A stretch of DNA of 64,000 nucleotides from an uncultured Pelagibacteraceae bacterium (GTDB taxonomy: Bacteria; Pseudomonadota; Alphaproteobacteria; Pelagibacterales; Pelagibacteraceae): the NCBI GenBank assembly GCA_902611465.1, contig CACLZS010000001.1:1-64000 (forward strand), given 5' to 3'. Numbering within the stretch: position 1 is the stretch's first letter; every line of letters starts with the position of its first letter. The position numbers and the translations under genes were made by a program. This document shows positions 54,016-62,861 of this stretch, piece after piece. Under the pieces are notes generated by a model. The model was given only the letters and a program-made list of their open reading frames with translations. It did not search any database and had not been told where the DNA came from.

Positions 54016-55023
54016 ATGATAAAAAACTTATTCAAAAGTTCTCTAATGATATTACTTCTGACACTTGGTTTGTCAGGTAAATCGTTTGCTCAAGAACTAA
54101 AATTTTTTACAATTGGTACAGGAGGAACGGCTTATACTTATTATCCAGTTGGTGGAATGATTGCAAATGCAATTTCTAAACCGCCAGGATCAAGAGAATG
54201 TGGTAAAGGTGGAAGTTGTGGAGTTCCTAACTTAATTGCATCTGCTGTTTCATCAAGAGGTTCAGTAGATAATGTAAATGCTATTATTTCAGGTTTAAGA
54301 AATTCAGGATTTGCACAGTCTGATGTAGCTTATTGGGCTTACACTGGTACTGGAACTATGGAGGGAAAAGAACCAGCAAAAGATTTAAGAACTATTGCAG
54401 CACTTTTTCAAGAACACATTCATTTAGTAGCGCTTAAAAAAAGCAATATTAATTCTGTTAAAGACCTAAAAGGTAAAAGAGTTTCACTCGACGAACCTGG
54501 ATCTGGTACATATGTTGACGCTAAATTAATTTTAGAGTCAAATGGTTTAAGTACTAGTGATGTAAAAGCTGAAGCTCTAAAAGGTAAAGCAGCTACAGAC
54601 GCACTAAGAAATGGTAAAGTTGATGCAATTTTTGTTGTAGCAGGTTTTCCAACAGGAGCTATTGTTGAGTTAGCATCTGCAGTTGATGTAAAATTAGTTC
54701 CTATAGATGGTGCAGGAGCTAAAGCATTAACTTCAAAATATGGATTTTTCTCACAAAGCCCAATTCCTTCAGGAACTTATGAAGGAGTTGATGAGGTAAA
54801 TACTGTAGCAGTAGGTGCCCAATGGTTTACATCTGCAAAAGAAGATAATGAGCTAATCTATCAAATCACTAAAGCTTTATGGAATAAAGAATCTAGAAAG
54901 CTAATGGATGTTGGTCATGCTAAAGGCAAAACAATAACGCCTGATACAGCTCTTTCTGGAGTAGGAGTACCATTACATCCTGGCGCAGAAAAGTTCTATA
55001 AAGAAGCAGGACTTATAAATTAA
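54016..55023 (+). CDS. TAXI-family TRAP transporter solute-binding protein
   Basis: Periplasmic receptor of a tripartite ATP-independent transporter. A signal peptide (LILLLTLGL-like, cleavage after SFA-QE) is followed by LKFFTIGTGGTAYTYYPVGGMIANAI, the TAXI N-terminal signature. Further landmarks are KDLKGKRVSLDEPGSGTYVDA and NGKVDAIFVVAGFPTGA. A loop with two cysteines (RECGKGGSCG) may form a disulfide. A good TTGGAG ribosome-binding site precedes the ATG. TAXI systems are usually linked to carboxylate or amino-acid uptake; the ligand is not known from sequence. A strong hairpin separates it from the permease. Confidence 0.92.
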   Translation: MIKNLFKSSLMILLLTLGLSGKSFAQELKFFTIGTGGTAYTYYPVGGMIANAISKPPGSRECGKGGSCGVPNLIASAVSSRGSVDNVNAIISGLRNSGFAQSDVAYWAYTGTGTMEGKEPAKDLRTIAALFQEHIHLVALKKSNINSVKDLKGKRVSLDEPGSGTYVDAKLILESNGLSTSDVKAEALKGKAATDALRNGKVDAIFVVAGFPTGAIVELASAVDVKLVPIDGAGAKALTSKYGFFSQSPIPSGTYEGVDEVNTVAVGAQWFTSAKEDNELIYQITKALWNKESRKLMDVGHAKGKTITPDTALSGVGVPLHPGAEKFYKEAGLIN

Positions 55024-55048
55024 ATTTATAAGTATTCTAAATAAATTG

Positions 55049-55074
55049 TGCCCTAGGTCATTAGACCTAGGGCA
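55049..55074 (+). promoter_or_regulatory. Intercistronic hairpin between TAXI receptor and permease
   Basis: A perfect 11-bp G/C-containing stem TGCCCTAGGTC/GACCTAGGGCA closes on an ATTA loop and ends 5 nt before the permease ATG. It occupies the position where a ribosome-binding site would be, and only ATTATT lies between stem and start. It may stabilise the receptor mRNA and limit permease translation. With no long T-run it is not a typical terminator. Confidence 0.8.
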
Positions 55075-55079
55075 TTATT

Positions 55080-57065
55080 ATGTCTCAATTTAATATTTCT
55101 CCTGAGGAAGTTTCAAAACTTGAAGAAAGGTTTGAGATAAAAAGTAACGAAAGAAAATTAAAAAATTTTTTAAAATTATTGACGTTTATTGCATTAGTTA
55201 CAATGTCAATTTACCATTTTTATGCTTCAGGATTTGGAACAATTAGAGACATACTTCATAGAGGTATACACATCTCTTTTGTAGTTGGCCTAGTGTTTCT
55301 ATTTTATAATTGGAAAATTTTTCCTGATGACAAATCAAAAAGCAAAGTTCCTATAATAGATATTATTTTTTCAATTCTTGTTGTAATAACTGCACTTTAT
55401 CTACCTTTATTACCTCCTGAAATATTAGCTAGCAGAGTAGGAAATCCTTCAAGTACTGAAGTTATCATGGGATCAATACTTATAATTTTGACCCTTGAAG
55501 CTGCAAGGAGATCTATTGGATACACACTTCCATTAATATGTATAATATTTATGATTTTTGCACTTTATGGTCCTATTTTCCCTGGAGCTTTAAAACATGG
55601 TGGCAGTAGTTGGGCAGGATTTGTAAATCATATTTATATAACTAACCAAGGAATTTATGGAATCGCTGTTGGTGTTATGGCTCAATATGTTTTTTTATTT
55701 ATTTTATTTGGTGTACTTGCAACACGAATAGGACTAGGACAATTATTTATTGATTTAGCAATGGTAATAGCTGGACGATACTCTGGAGGACCAGCGAAAG
55801 TTGCAATTTTTTCTTCAGCATTTTTAGGAACCATATCTGGTTCCTCAATTGCAAATACAGTAACAACTGGATCTTTAACAATACCTGCAATGAAAAAAGT
55901 TGGATATCCGCCTCATTTTTCTGGTGCTGTGGAAGCCACAGCATCTACTGGCGGACAAATAACTCCACCTATTTTAGGAGCTGCTGCCTTTATTATGGTT
56001 GAATATTTAGAATTGCCTTTAAGAGATATTTTAGCGGCTGCATTAATTCCAGCACTGCTTCACTATTTTGGAATTTTTGTAATGGTTCATTTAGAGGCAA
56101 AAAAATTAGGACTTAGAGGTTTAAACGAAAGTGAGGTTCCTAAATTTATAAAAATTATACAAGACAATTGGCTTGCAATAGTTCCATTGTTTATCTTGGT
56201 ATATTTAATTTTAATTGGTCGTACACCAGATTATGCTGCAGTAAATGGAATAATTGCATGTGTCGTCATTGGATTTATTAGAAAAAAAAATAGACTTACT
56301 TTTAACGACTTATTTGAGTGTCTTGCAAGAGGAGCAAAGAATACCTTGGCTGTTGGAGCCGCTGCAACATCAATTGGAATTATAGTTGGTGTAGTTACAC
56401 TAACAGGTGTTGGTTTTAGACTAGGTTATGTAGTAATCCAAACGGCTGGTGATATTGGAGGTTTCTTCTTAAACTTTTTACCTTTCAATTATTTTTCTTT
56501 AGCCGATCTAACATTATTTTTCTCACTAATACTAATAGCAATATCATGCATATTTATGGGCACAGGAGTTCCAACTACTGCAACATACATAATACTAGTT
56601 GCTGTTGCTGCGCCTGCTCTTGCTCAATTACAAATTGAGCCCATTGTTTCTCACTTTTTTGTATTTTATTATGGTGTCTTAGCTGACATAACACCGCCTG
56701 TTGCTCTTGCAGCATATGCTGCTGCTGGAATTGCAGGATCAAATCCATTTACCACTGGTAATACTGCATTTAGATTAGGAATTGCAAAAGCTCTTGTGCC
56801 TTTTGTATTTGTTTATTCACCATCTCTACTACTGGTTGCCCAAGGATTTAATTTTTATGATTTTTTTGTAACTTTAATATCTGCAATGATTGGCATTGGT
56901 TTGATTGGAATTGGATTTACAGGCTATCTATTTAAAAGAGTTTCTACGTTTCAAAGATGGTATTTGGGAATTGTTTCATTATTATTTATTGCACCTGGTT
57001 TAAGTTCATCAATTATTGGCTTAGTTTTAGTGTTGCCAATATTTATTCTTCAATTAAGAAAATAA
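55080..57065 (+). CDS. TRAP transporter fused permease (4TM-12TM)
   Basis: A fused DctQ-DctM type membrane subunit of 661 residues with about 16 hydrophobic segments. Signatures include HVGLVFLFY-type N-terminal helices, IVMGSILIILTLEAARRSIGYTLP, FLGTISGSSIANTVTTGSLTIPAMKK and ATASTGGQITPPILGAAAFIM. MGTGVPTTATYIILVAVAAPAL and ADITPPVALAAYAAAGIAG are also typical. It uses the sodium or proton gradient to import the ligand delivered by the TAXI protein. The start is positioned right after the hairpin and lacks a visible Shine-Dalgarno sequence. Converges with the thioesterase gene. Confidence 0.95.
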   Translation: MSQFNISPEEVSKLEERFEIKSNERKLKNFLKLLTFIALVTMSIYHFYASGFGTIRDILHRGIHISFVVGLVFLFYNWKIFPDDKSKSKVPIIDIIFSILVVITALYLPLLPPEILASRVGNPSSTEVIMGSILIILTLEAARRSIGYTLPLICIIFMIFALYGPIFPGALKHGGSSWAGFVNHIYITNQGIYGIAVGVMAQYVFLFILFGVLATRIGLGQLFIDLAMVIAGRYSGGPAKVAIFSSAFLGTISGSSIANTVTTGSLTIPAMKKVGYPPHFSGAVEATASTGGQITPPILGAAAFIMVEYLELPLRDILAAALIPALLHYFGIFVMVHLEAKKLGLRGLNESEVPKFIKIIQDNWLAIVPLFILVYLILIGRTPDYAAVNGIIACVVIGFIRKKNRLTFNDLFECLARGAKNTLAVGAAATSIGIIVGVVTLTGVGFRLGYVVIQTAGDIGGFFLNFLPFNYFSLADLTLFFSLILIAISCIFMGTGVPTTATYIILVAVAAPALAQLQIEPIVSHFFVFYYGVLADITPPVALAAYAAAGIAGSNPFTTGNTAFRLGIAKALVPFVFVYSPSLLLVAQGFNFYDFFVTLISAMIGIGLIGIGFTGYLFKRVSTFQRWYLGIVSLLFIAPGLSSSIIGLVLVLPIFILQLRK

Positions 57066-57068
57066 AAC

Positions 57069-57494
57069 TTATCCACCTAGTCCAGCATTTGGAAGAGGTC
57101 TTCTTAAAATTTTCCAAATTCCAACCGCACTTGCAATTAATTTATTTTTATACTTGAGTTTGCAATTTATAAATACCATTGACTTTGTAACTTTTTGAAT
57201 TTCTACCGTTCCCAATAATTCGTCTCCAATGTTAGAGGGAGCTATAAATTTTATATCCAATGAAATAGTTACACACGGTTTATTTCCACTTGCTCTGTGA
57301 CAAGCTGTACCTGCACCTGCATCAATGATTGTACAAATATAACCACCATGAGTTATCCCAGCTTTATTTAAATGTGTTTTTTTAATCTTAGTTTTAAACT
57401 CGAATTTTTTTTTAGTAATTGATCTAAACAATAAACCACCATTATGTTTCATGTAGCTTGGCTTATTACTTAATTGTTCAAATTTTTTTTTCAT
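57069..57494 (-). CDS. PaaI-family hotdog thioesterase
   Basis: A hotdog-fold acyl-CoA thioesterase of about 141 residues. The PaaI signature is HLNKAGITHGGYICTIIDAGAGTAC, where the HGG turn and acidic Asp form the active site, with VTISLDIKFIAPSNIGDELLG later. The ORF track begins with a TTG at 57539; the ATG at 57494 (MKKKFEQL) gives the normal family length. It probably hydrolyses CoA thioesters to free CoA; the substrate is unknown. It stands alone between the TRAP permease and tRNA-Arg. Confidence 0.85.
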   Translation of the reverse strand: MKKKFEQLSNKPSYMKHNGGLLFRSITKKKFEFKTKIKKTHLNKAGITHGGYICTIIDAGAGTACHRASGNKPCVTISLDIKFIAPSNIGDELLGTVEIQKVTKSMVFINCKLKYKNKLIASAVGIWKILRRPLPNAGLGG

Positions 57495-57591
57495 TAAAGG
57501 ATTATTGTCATAATTAGTATAAATAATAAAACTAAACAAAAGAAATATATTACAGATTTTTCAAGTGATACTTTCATTTATCCTTTCATTT

Positions 57592-57668
57592 TGGTGCGCC
57601 TGCTAGGAGTTGAACCCAGAACCTCCTGGTCCGTAGCCAAGCGCTCTATCCAATTGAGCTACAGGCGC
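57592..57668 (-). tRNA. tRNA-Arg (anticodon ACG)
   Basis: On the minus strand the acceptor stem is GCGCCTG/CAGGCGC. A D-arm with AGCTCAATTGGATAGAGC, an anticodon stem CTTGG/CCAGG with loop CTACGGA (anticodon ACG) and a T-arm CTGGG-TTCAACT-CCTAG complete a 77-nt cloverleaf with encoded CCA. ACG is expected to be deaminated to ICG for CGN codons. Confidence 0.95.
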
Positions 57669-57745
57669 AATTTGTACAGTTTTTATACATAATTAATAAT
57701 GTAAATTATTTTTTTAGCAAATATTGATATATATATACTACAAAA

Positions 57746-60700
57746 ATGAATCTAGATTTATTAGTTCCTGATATAGGAGACTTTGAAAACGTTGAAATTA
57801 TCGAAGTACTTGTAAAAAAAGGTGACAAAATCAATAAAAATGACCCTGTTGTCACTTTAGAAAGTGATAAATCAAGTGTTGAGGTGCCATCCAATTATGG
57901 AGGCACAATTGAAAATATAAATGTAAAAATTGGTGATAAAGTTTCAAAAGGTGATTTGATATTAACTCTATCTTCAGAAAATAAAGATGAAAACGAGAAA
58001 ATTAGCAAAACTTTAGATGAAAAAATTCCACCTTCAACCGAGAAATTAATAGAGGAAGCAGAAGCTACTACAAAACCTGATATAAAAGTTGAAAAAGAAG
58101 TTATAAAGCCAACACAAATCAAGCAAACAAGATTAGTTAATGAAGTTAAAATGGTCAGTAGTAACGATGATATTGATCCAACTGAAACTAAAGAGTGGTT
58201 AGATTCATTAAGTGCAGTTCTGCAAAATGATGGTTCTGAAAGAGCTCATTTTTTAATTAAACAATTAATTGATCAATCTTATAAAGCTGGATCTAAAATT
58301 CCTCATACTCAAACTACTCCTTACGTGAATACGATACCCCCCGAAGAGGAAAAAAGATCACCTGGAGATCAAAATATTGAACGTAAGTTAAGATCATTAA
58401 TTAGATGGAATGCTGCTGCCATGGTAGTAAGAGCAAATAAAAAACATCCTGAACTTGGTGGTCACATAGGAACATTTGCATCAGCTGCAACCTTGTATGA
58501 TGTTGGAATGAATCATTTTTGGCGAGCAAAAAATAATAAATTCGGAGGTGATCTAGTATATTTTCAAGGTCATAGTGCACCAGGAATGTATGCAAGAGCT
58601 TTTCTTGAGGGAAGACTAAATGAAAAGCAGTTAGATAGATTTAGACAAGAAGTACAAACTGGTGGACTTTCATCTTATCCACATCCTTGGTTAATGCCAA
58701 ACTTTTGGCAGTTTCCAACAGTTTCAATGGGTATTGGTCCTATGTTAGCAATATATCAAGCAAGATTTATGAAATACCTAATCAATAGAGGATTAATTAA
58801 AGATGAGGGAAGAAAAGTTTGGGCTTTTCTTGGAGATGGAGAAATGGATGAACCCGAGTCACTTGGGGCAATTGGTTTAGCGGCGCGTGAAAATTTAGAT
58901 AATTTAATATTTGTTGTAAACTGCAATTTACAAAGATTAGACGGTCCAGTAAGAGGAAATGGAAAAATAATTCAAGAATTAGAAGGTATTTTTCGAGGCG
59001 GTGGCTGGAACGTTTTAAAAGTTATTTGGGGATCTTATTGGGACTCACTTTTAGCAAATGATAAGACAGGACATTTAGTAAAAATCATGAATGAGACCGT
59101 AGATGGTGAATATCAAGCTTTTAAAGCAAGAAATGGACTGTATGTGAGAGAAAAGTTTTTTGGCAAATATCCTGAAACAACAGAATTAGTTTCATCAATG
59201 TCAGATACTGATATTTGGAGGCTTAATAGAGGAGGCCATGATCCTCATAAAGTTTATGCTGCATATGATAAAGCGGTCAATCACAAAGGAAGCCCTACAG
59301 TCATAATAGCCAAAACTATAAAAGGTTATGGTATGGGTAAAAGTGGTGAAAGTGTAAATACTACTCACCAACAAAAGAAATTGGATGTTGATGATTTAAT
59401 GTATTACAGGGATAGGTTTGATGTTCCTTTAACAGATTCTCAAGTCAAAAATATTGAATATTTCAAACCAGACGAAAACTCTGAAGAAATTAAATACTTA
59501 AAAAAAAGAAGATTAGAACTTGGTGGATTTATACCAGAGAGAACATCATATTCAAAACCGATTAAAGCCCCAGTTAAAGATATTTTTGATTTTATGAAAA
59601 AGTCTACTGGCGAAAAAGAAATGTCTACAACAATGGCATTAGTAAGAATGTTAACTAATCTTTTGAGAGATAAAAATGTTGCACCAAAATTGGTTCCAAT
59701 TATTCCCGATGAAGCTAGAACATTTGGAATGGAAGGTTTCTTTCAAAAAATAGGTATTTATGCTCATGAAGGTCAAAAATATGAGCCAGAGGACTCAGCA
59801 CAACTTTCATCTTATAGAGAAGAGAAAAGTGGTCAGGTATTAGAAGAAGGTATAACTGAAGCAGGTTCTATGTCATCTTGGATAGCAGCAGGAACAGCAT
59901 ATACAAATCATGATATTGAAATGATTCCAATTTATCTTTTCTATTCTATGTTTGGCTTTCAAAGAATTGGAGATTTTGCTTGGGCTGCAGGAGATAGTCA
60001 AGCGAGGGGCTTTTTAATTGGTGCGACTGCGGGAAGAACAACACTTGCAGGAGAAGGTCTTCAACACCAAGATGGTCATAGTCATTTGTTAGCATCAACA
60101 ATTCCAAACTGCATTTCTTATGATCCAACATTCCATTACGAATTAGCTGTGATTTTTAGAGAAGGTTTAAGAAGGATGCACGAAAAAAATGAAAATATTT
60201 TTTATTATATTACTACAATGAATGAAAATTACTCTCACCCTGAAATGCCAAAGGATTGTGAGGATGGAATTCTCAAGGGAATGTACAAAATTAAAGAAAC
60301 ATCAGGTTCTAAAGATGCAAAAATTCAATTATTAGGTTCTGGAACAATACTAAGAGAAATGATGGCAGCATCAGAAATTCTCAAAAAAGAATATCAGGTT
60401 GATAGTGAAGTTTGGAGTGTTACTAGTTTTAATGAGTTAAGAAAAAATGGAATGGAAGTTGAAAGATTTAACCTTCTAAATCCCGCAGAAACAAATAAAA
60501 AATCATATGTAGAGGAATGTTTAGGCAAACAACAAGGTCCTATCCTTACAGCCACTGACTATATGAGAATAAATGCTGATCAAATAAGACCTTTTACAAA
60601 AAAGAGCTTTTATTCGTTAGGTACTGATGGATATGGAAGAAGTGATACAAGAAAAAATTTAAGAAATTTTTTTGAAGTAGATAAAGAACACATAGTTGCT

Positions 60701-60811
60701 TATAGCCTTAGTGTTTTAGCAAACGAACAGCTTGTTGCATCAAAGTATGCTGAAGATGCAATCAAAAAGTATAAAATTGACAAAAACAAACCCATGCCAA
60801 CAAAAATGTAA
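57746..60811 (+). CDS. aceE: Pyruvate dehydrogenase E1 (AceE type) with N-terminal lipoyl domain fusion
   Basis: Decarboxylates pyruvate with thiamine diphosphate and passes the acetyl group to a lipoyl arm. Residues about 1-78 are a complete lipoyl domain (LVPDIGDFENVEIIEVLVKKGD, lipoyl Lys in ESDKSSVEVPS at residue 42). An acidic and then mixed linker spans about 79-140. The rest is a full homodimeric AceE, recognised from IDPTETKEWLDSL, WNAAAMVVRANKK, YFQGHSAPGMYARAFLEGRL, the ThDP motif AFLGDGEMDEPES with VVNCNLQRLDGPV, and C-terminal GTDGYGRSDTR. Standard AceE lacks a lipoyl domain. The stop is directly followed by the E2 start. A TATACT -10-like box ends 6 nt before the ATG and no ribosome-binding site is visible. 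Confidence 0.95.
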   Translation: MNLDLLVPDIGDFENVEIIEVLVKKGDKINKNDPVVTLESDKSSVEVPSNYGGTIENINVKIGDKVSKGDLILTLSSENKDENEKISKTLDEKIPPSTEKLIEEAEATTKPDIKVEKEVIKPTQIKQTRLVNEVKMVSSNDDIDPTETKEWLDSLSAVLQNDGSERAHFLIKQLIDQSYKAGSKIPHTQTTPYVNTIPPEEEKRSPGDQNIERKLRSLIRWNAAAMVVRANKKHPELGGHIGTFASAATLYDVGMNHFWRAKNNKFGGDLVYFQGHSAPGMYARAFLEGRLNEKQLDRFRQEVQTGGLSSYPHPWLMPNFWQFPTVSMGIGPMLAIYQARFMKYLINRGLIKDEGRKVWAFLGDGEMDEPESLGAIGLAARENLDNLIFVVNCNLQRLDGPVRGNGKIIQELEGIFRGGGWNVLKVIWGSYWDSLLANDKTGHLVKIMNETVDGEYQAFKARNGLYVREKFFGKYPETTELVSSMSDTDIWRLNRGGHDPHKVYAAYDKAVNHKGSPTVIIAKTIKGYGMGKSGESVNTTHQQKKLDVDDLMYYRDRFDVPLTDSQVKNIEYFKPDENSEEIKYLKKRRLELGGFIPERTSYSKPIKAPVKDIFDFMKKSTGEKEMSTTMALVRMLTNLLRDKNVAPKLVPIIPDEARTFGMEGFFQKIGIYAHEGQKYEPEDSAQLSSYREEKSGQVLEEGITEAGSMSSWIAAGTAYTNHDIEMIPIYLFYSMFGFQRIGDFAWAAGDSQARGFLIGATAGRTTLAGEGLQHQDGHSHLLASTIPNCISYDPTFHYELAVIFREGLRRMHEKNENIFYYITTMNENYSHPEMPKDCEDGILKGMYKIKETSGSKDAKIQLLGSGTILREMMAASEILKKEYQVDSEVWSVTSFNELRKNGMEVERFNLLNPAETNKKSYVEECLGKQQGPILTATDYMRINADQIRPFTKKSFYSLGTDGYGRSDTRKNLRNFFEVDKEHIVAYSLSVLANEQLVASKYAEDAIKKYKIDKNKPMPTKM

Positions 60812-61738
60812 ATGTCTGATCAATCAAATAAAATATCTGCAAGTCCAAAAGTTAGAAAATTTGCAAGAGAGCTGGGAGTAGATATAAATAATGTTAAGGG
60901 AACAGAAAGATCAGGTAGGGTTGTTGAAAAAGATTTAAAAGATTTTGTCTCATCTAGAATCAATCATCCTCAGAATAATAGTGAAAGACAAAAAGAAAAA
61001 ATTATTAAAAGCGAATATCAACATTCAGATTTTGGGGAAATTGAAATTAAAGATATTCCTAGAGTAAAAAAAATAGCAGCTCCACATCTTGTAAATTCGT
61101 GGACAAATATTCCACATGTAACCAATCATGATGAAGCTGATATTACAGAAATGGAGGAATTTAGAAACACAATAAAAGATAATTATACAGGAGAAAAAAT
61201 AAAAATTACTCCTCTTGCATTTATTATTAAAGCATTGGTGCTTTCACTAAAAAAATTTCCATCATTTAATTCATCAATTGATGATATTGAAAATGGCAAG
61301 ATTACTTTTAAAAAGTATTTTCATGTTGGTATCGCGGTTGATACTCAACATGGACTTATGGTTCCTAAAATTAGAGATGCTAATCAAAAAGATATCAATG
61401 AGTTAAGTGAGAAATTAAAAAAAGTAAGTGATGATTGTAGAAACTTAAAAATTGATAAAAAAGAGTTCTTTGGTGGATCAATGACCATCACAAGCTTAGG
61501 TGGCATAGGTGGTTCATTTTTTACACCAATAATTAACTTTCCAGAAGTTGCTATACTTGGCGTTGGTAGAAGTTATAAAAAACAGGTTTTTATGGATGGT
61601 AAATTTATTCCAAGAACCATGCTTCCATTATCCCTCTCATATGATCACAGAATTATAGATGGTGCTGAGGCTGCCAAATTTAATAATGAATTAAAAGATA
61701 ACCTTGGTTCTAATTTTGCATATAATTTGAGTAAATGA
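60812..61738 (+). CDS. aceF: Pyruvate dehydrogenase E2 acetyltransferase lacking a lipoyl domain
   Basis: Dihydrolipoyl acetyltransferase core. It begins at once with a peripheral-subunit-binding domain (SASPKVRKFARELGVDINNVKGTERSGRV, about residues 9-48). A short linker and the trimer-forming catalytic domain (about 75-308) follow, with IPRVKKIAAPHLVNSWTNIPHVTNHDEADIT and the active-site LSYDHRIIDGAEAA (His and Asp). At 308 residues it is about 100 or more shorter than the smallest usual bacterial E2 because no lipoyl domain is present; that domain is on the adjacent E1. The ATG abuts the E1 stop and the E2 stop overlaps the next gene by 4 nt. No E3 gene is in the window. Confidence 0.95.
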   Translation: MSDQSNKISASPKVRKFARELGVDINNVKGTERSGRVVEKDLKDFVSSRINHPQNNSERQKEKIIKSEYQHSDFGEIEIKDIPRVKKIAAPHLVNSWTNIPHVTNHDEADITEMEEFRNTIKDNYTGEKIKITPLAFIIKALVLSLKKFPSFNSSIDDIENGKITFKKYFHVGIAVDTQHGLMVPKIRDANQKDINELSEKLKKVSDDCRNLKIDKKEFFGGSMTITSLGGIGGSFFTPIINFPEVAILGVGRSYKKQVFMDGKFIPRTMLPLSLSYDHRIIDGAEAAKFNNELKDNLGSNFAYNLSK

Positions 61739-62835
61739 TTACTAAAATTGAAATACTAGCAGATGATGTACACATCCACTTTAATGGAGAAAATTCTGAA
61801 ATTTTTCCTAATATTTGGCTAAGAGATCATGCAAAAGATGAGCAAAATTGGGATAAAAGGTCTAGCCAAAGGAAAACATATACAGCAGCATTAGATATAA
61901 ATTTAAAAGTTAAAAAGGCAGAAATAATTGAAAATGGAAAATATTTGAGTATTTCATGGCCTGATTTAGAAAAACCAGTTAAATATTCATCTGAATTTCT
62001 AACTAATAATAAAATAAAAAAGAAAAAAGAAGTAAAATCTAATTTAAAAATCTGGAAAGCTAATGAAATAAAAGAAGAAATTTTTTTAGATTATAATTCA
62101 ATTTTATCAAATGAGGGATTTAAAAATTTTTTGAAAAATATTCATGATTATGGATTTTCAGTAATTAAAAATTGTGAAACCAATTTAAAGTCTGTTGAAA
62201 CAATTGCAAATAGAATTGGTTATGTAAGAAACTCTATATTTGGAGGACTATGGAGTTTTGAGTCAGACGAAAATAAAGCAGATAGCGCATACACTCAAGA
62301 AGAGCTCAGACCTCATACAGATTCAACATATAGTAATGACGCTCCAGGATTACAATTATTACTATGTTGCGAATATAATGCTAGAGGTGGTGAATCGATT
62401 ATGGTTGATGGATTAAAAATAGCAGAAACAATAAAAAAAGAAAACCAGCCGATTTATGAATTAATGACAAAAATAAATGTTAAGGGAAATTATATCGGTG
62501 ATGGTGTTTATCTTGAGGCTGAAAGACCAATATTTAAGTTAAATGAAAATAATGAAATAGTTCAAGTTAGTTTTAATAATTATGATCGAGCACCATTTAG
62601 ATTTGAAAAAGATTTAACATTAAAGTTTTATGAAGCGATAAAAAAATTTGATCTTATTGCTAATAATAAAGATTATCAGTGGCGACATATCCTTAAACCT
62701 GGAGAACTTCTAATATTTAATAATTGGCGAATACTTCATGGTAGAGGATCGTTTAATGGAGTTAGAAAAATGTCTGGATGTTATATTAACAAAGAGGATT
62801 TTGACAGCTCTTGTAAGTTAAACGGAATAAATTAA
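61735..62835 (+). CDS. Gamma-butyrobetaine/trimethyllysine-type Fe(II)/2-oxoglutarate dioxygenase
   Basis: A 366-residue TauD-superfamily dioxygenase with the N-terminal DUF971-like zinc domain typical of gamma-butyrobetaine hydroxylases (IFPNIWLRDHAKDEQNWDKRSSQR). The catalytic core has the iron-binding HTDST in RPHTDSTYSNDAPGLQLLLC and the distal His in FNNWRILHGRGSF. The final Arg for 2-oxoglutarate is likely in the same region or in NGVRKMSG. Named relatives convert gamma-butyrobetaine to carnitine or hydroxylate trimethyllysine. The ATG overlaps the E2 stop (ATGA), so it is translationally coupled to pyruvate dehydrogenase. Substrate not proven by sequence. Confidence 0.85.
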   Translation: MITKIEILADDVHIHFNGENSEIFPNIWLRDHAKDEQNWDKRSSQRKTYTAALDINLKVKKAEIIENGKYLSISWPDLEKPVKYSSEFLTNNKIKKKKEVKSNLKIWKANEIKEEIFLDYNSILSNEGFKNFLKNIHDYGFSVIKNCETNLKSVETIANRIGYVRNSIFGGLWSFESDENKADSAYTQEELRPHTDSTYSNDAPGLQLLLCCEYNARGGESIMVDGLKIAETIKKENQPIYELMTKINVKGNYIGDGVYLEAERPIFKLNENNEIVQVSFNNYDRAPFRFEKDLTLKFYEAIKKFDLIANNKDYQWRHILKPGELLIFNNWRILHGRGSFNGVRKMSGCYINKEDFDSSCKLNGIN

Positions 62836-62861
62836 TTAATAAAATTATCTAATTAAATATA

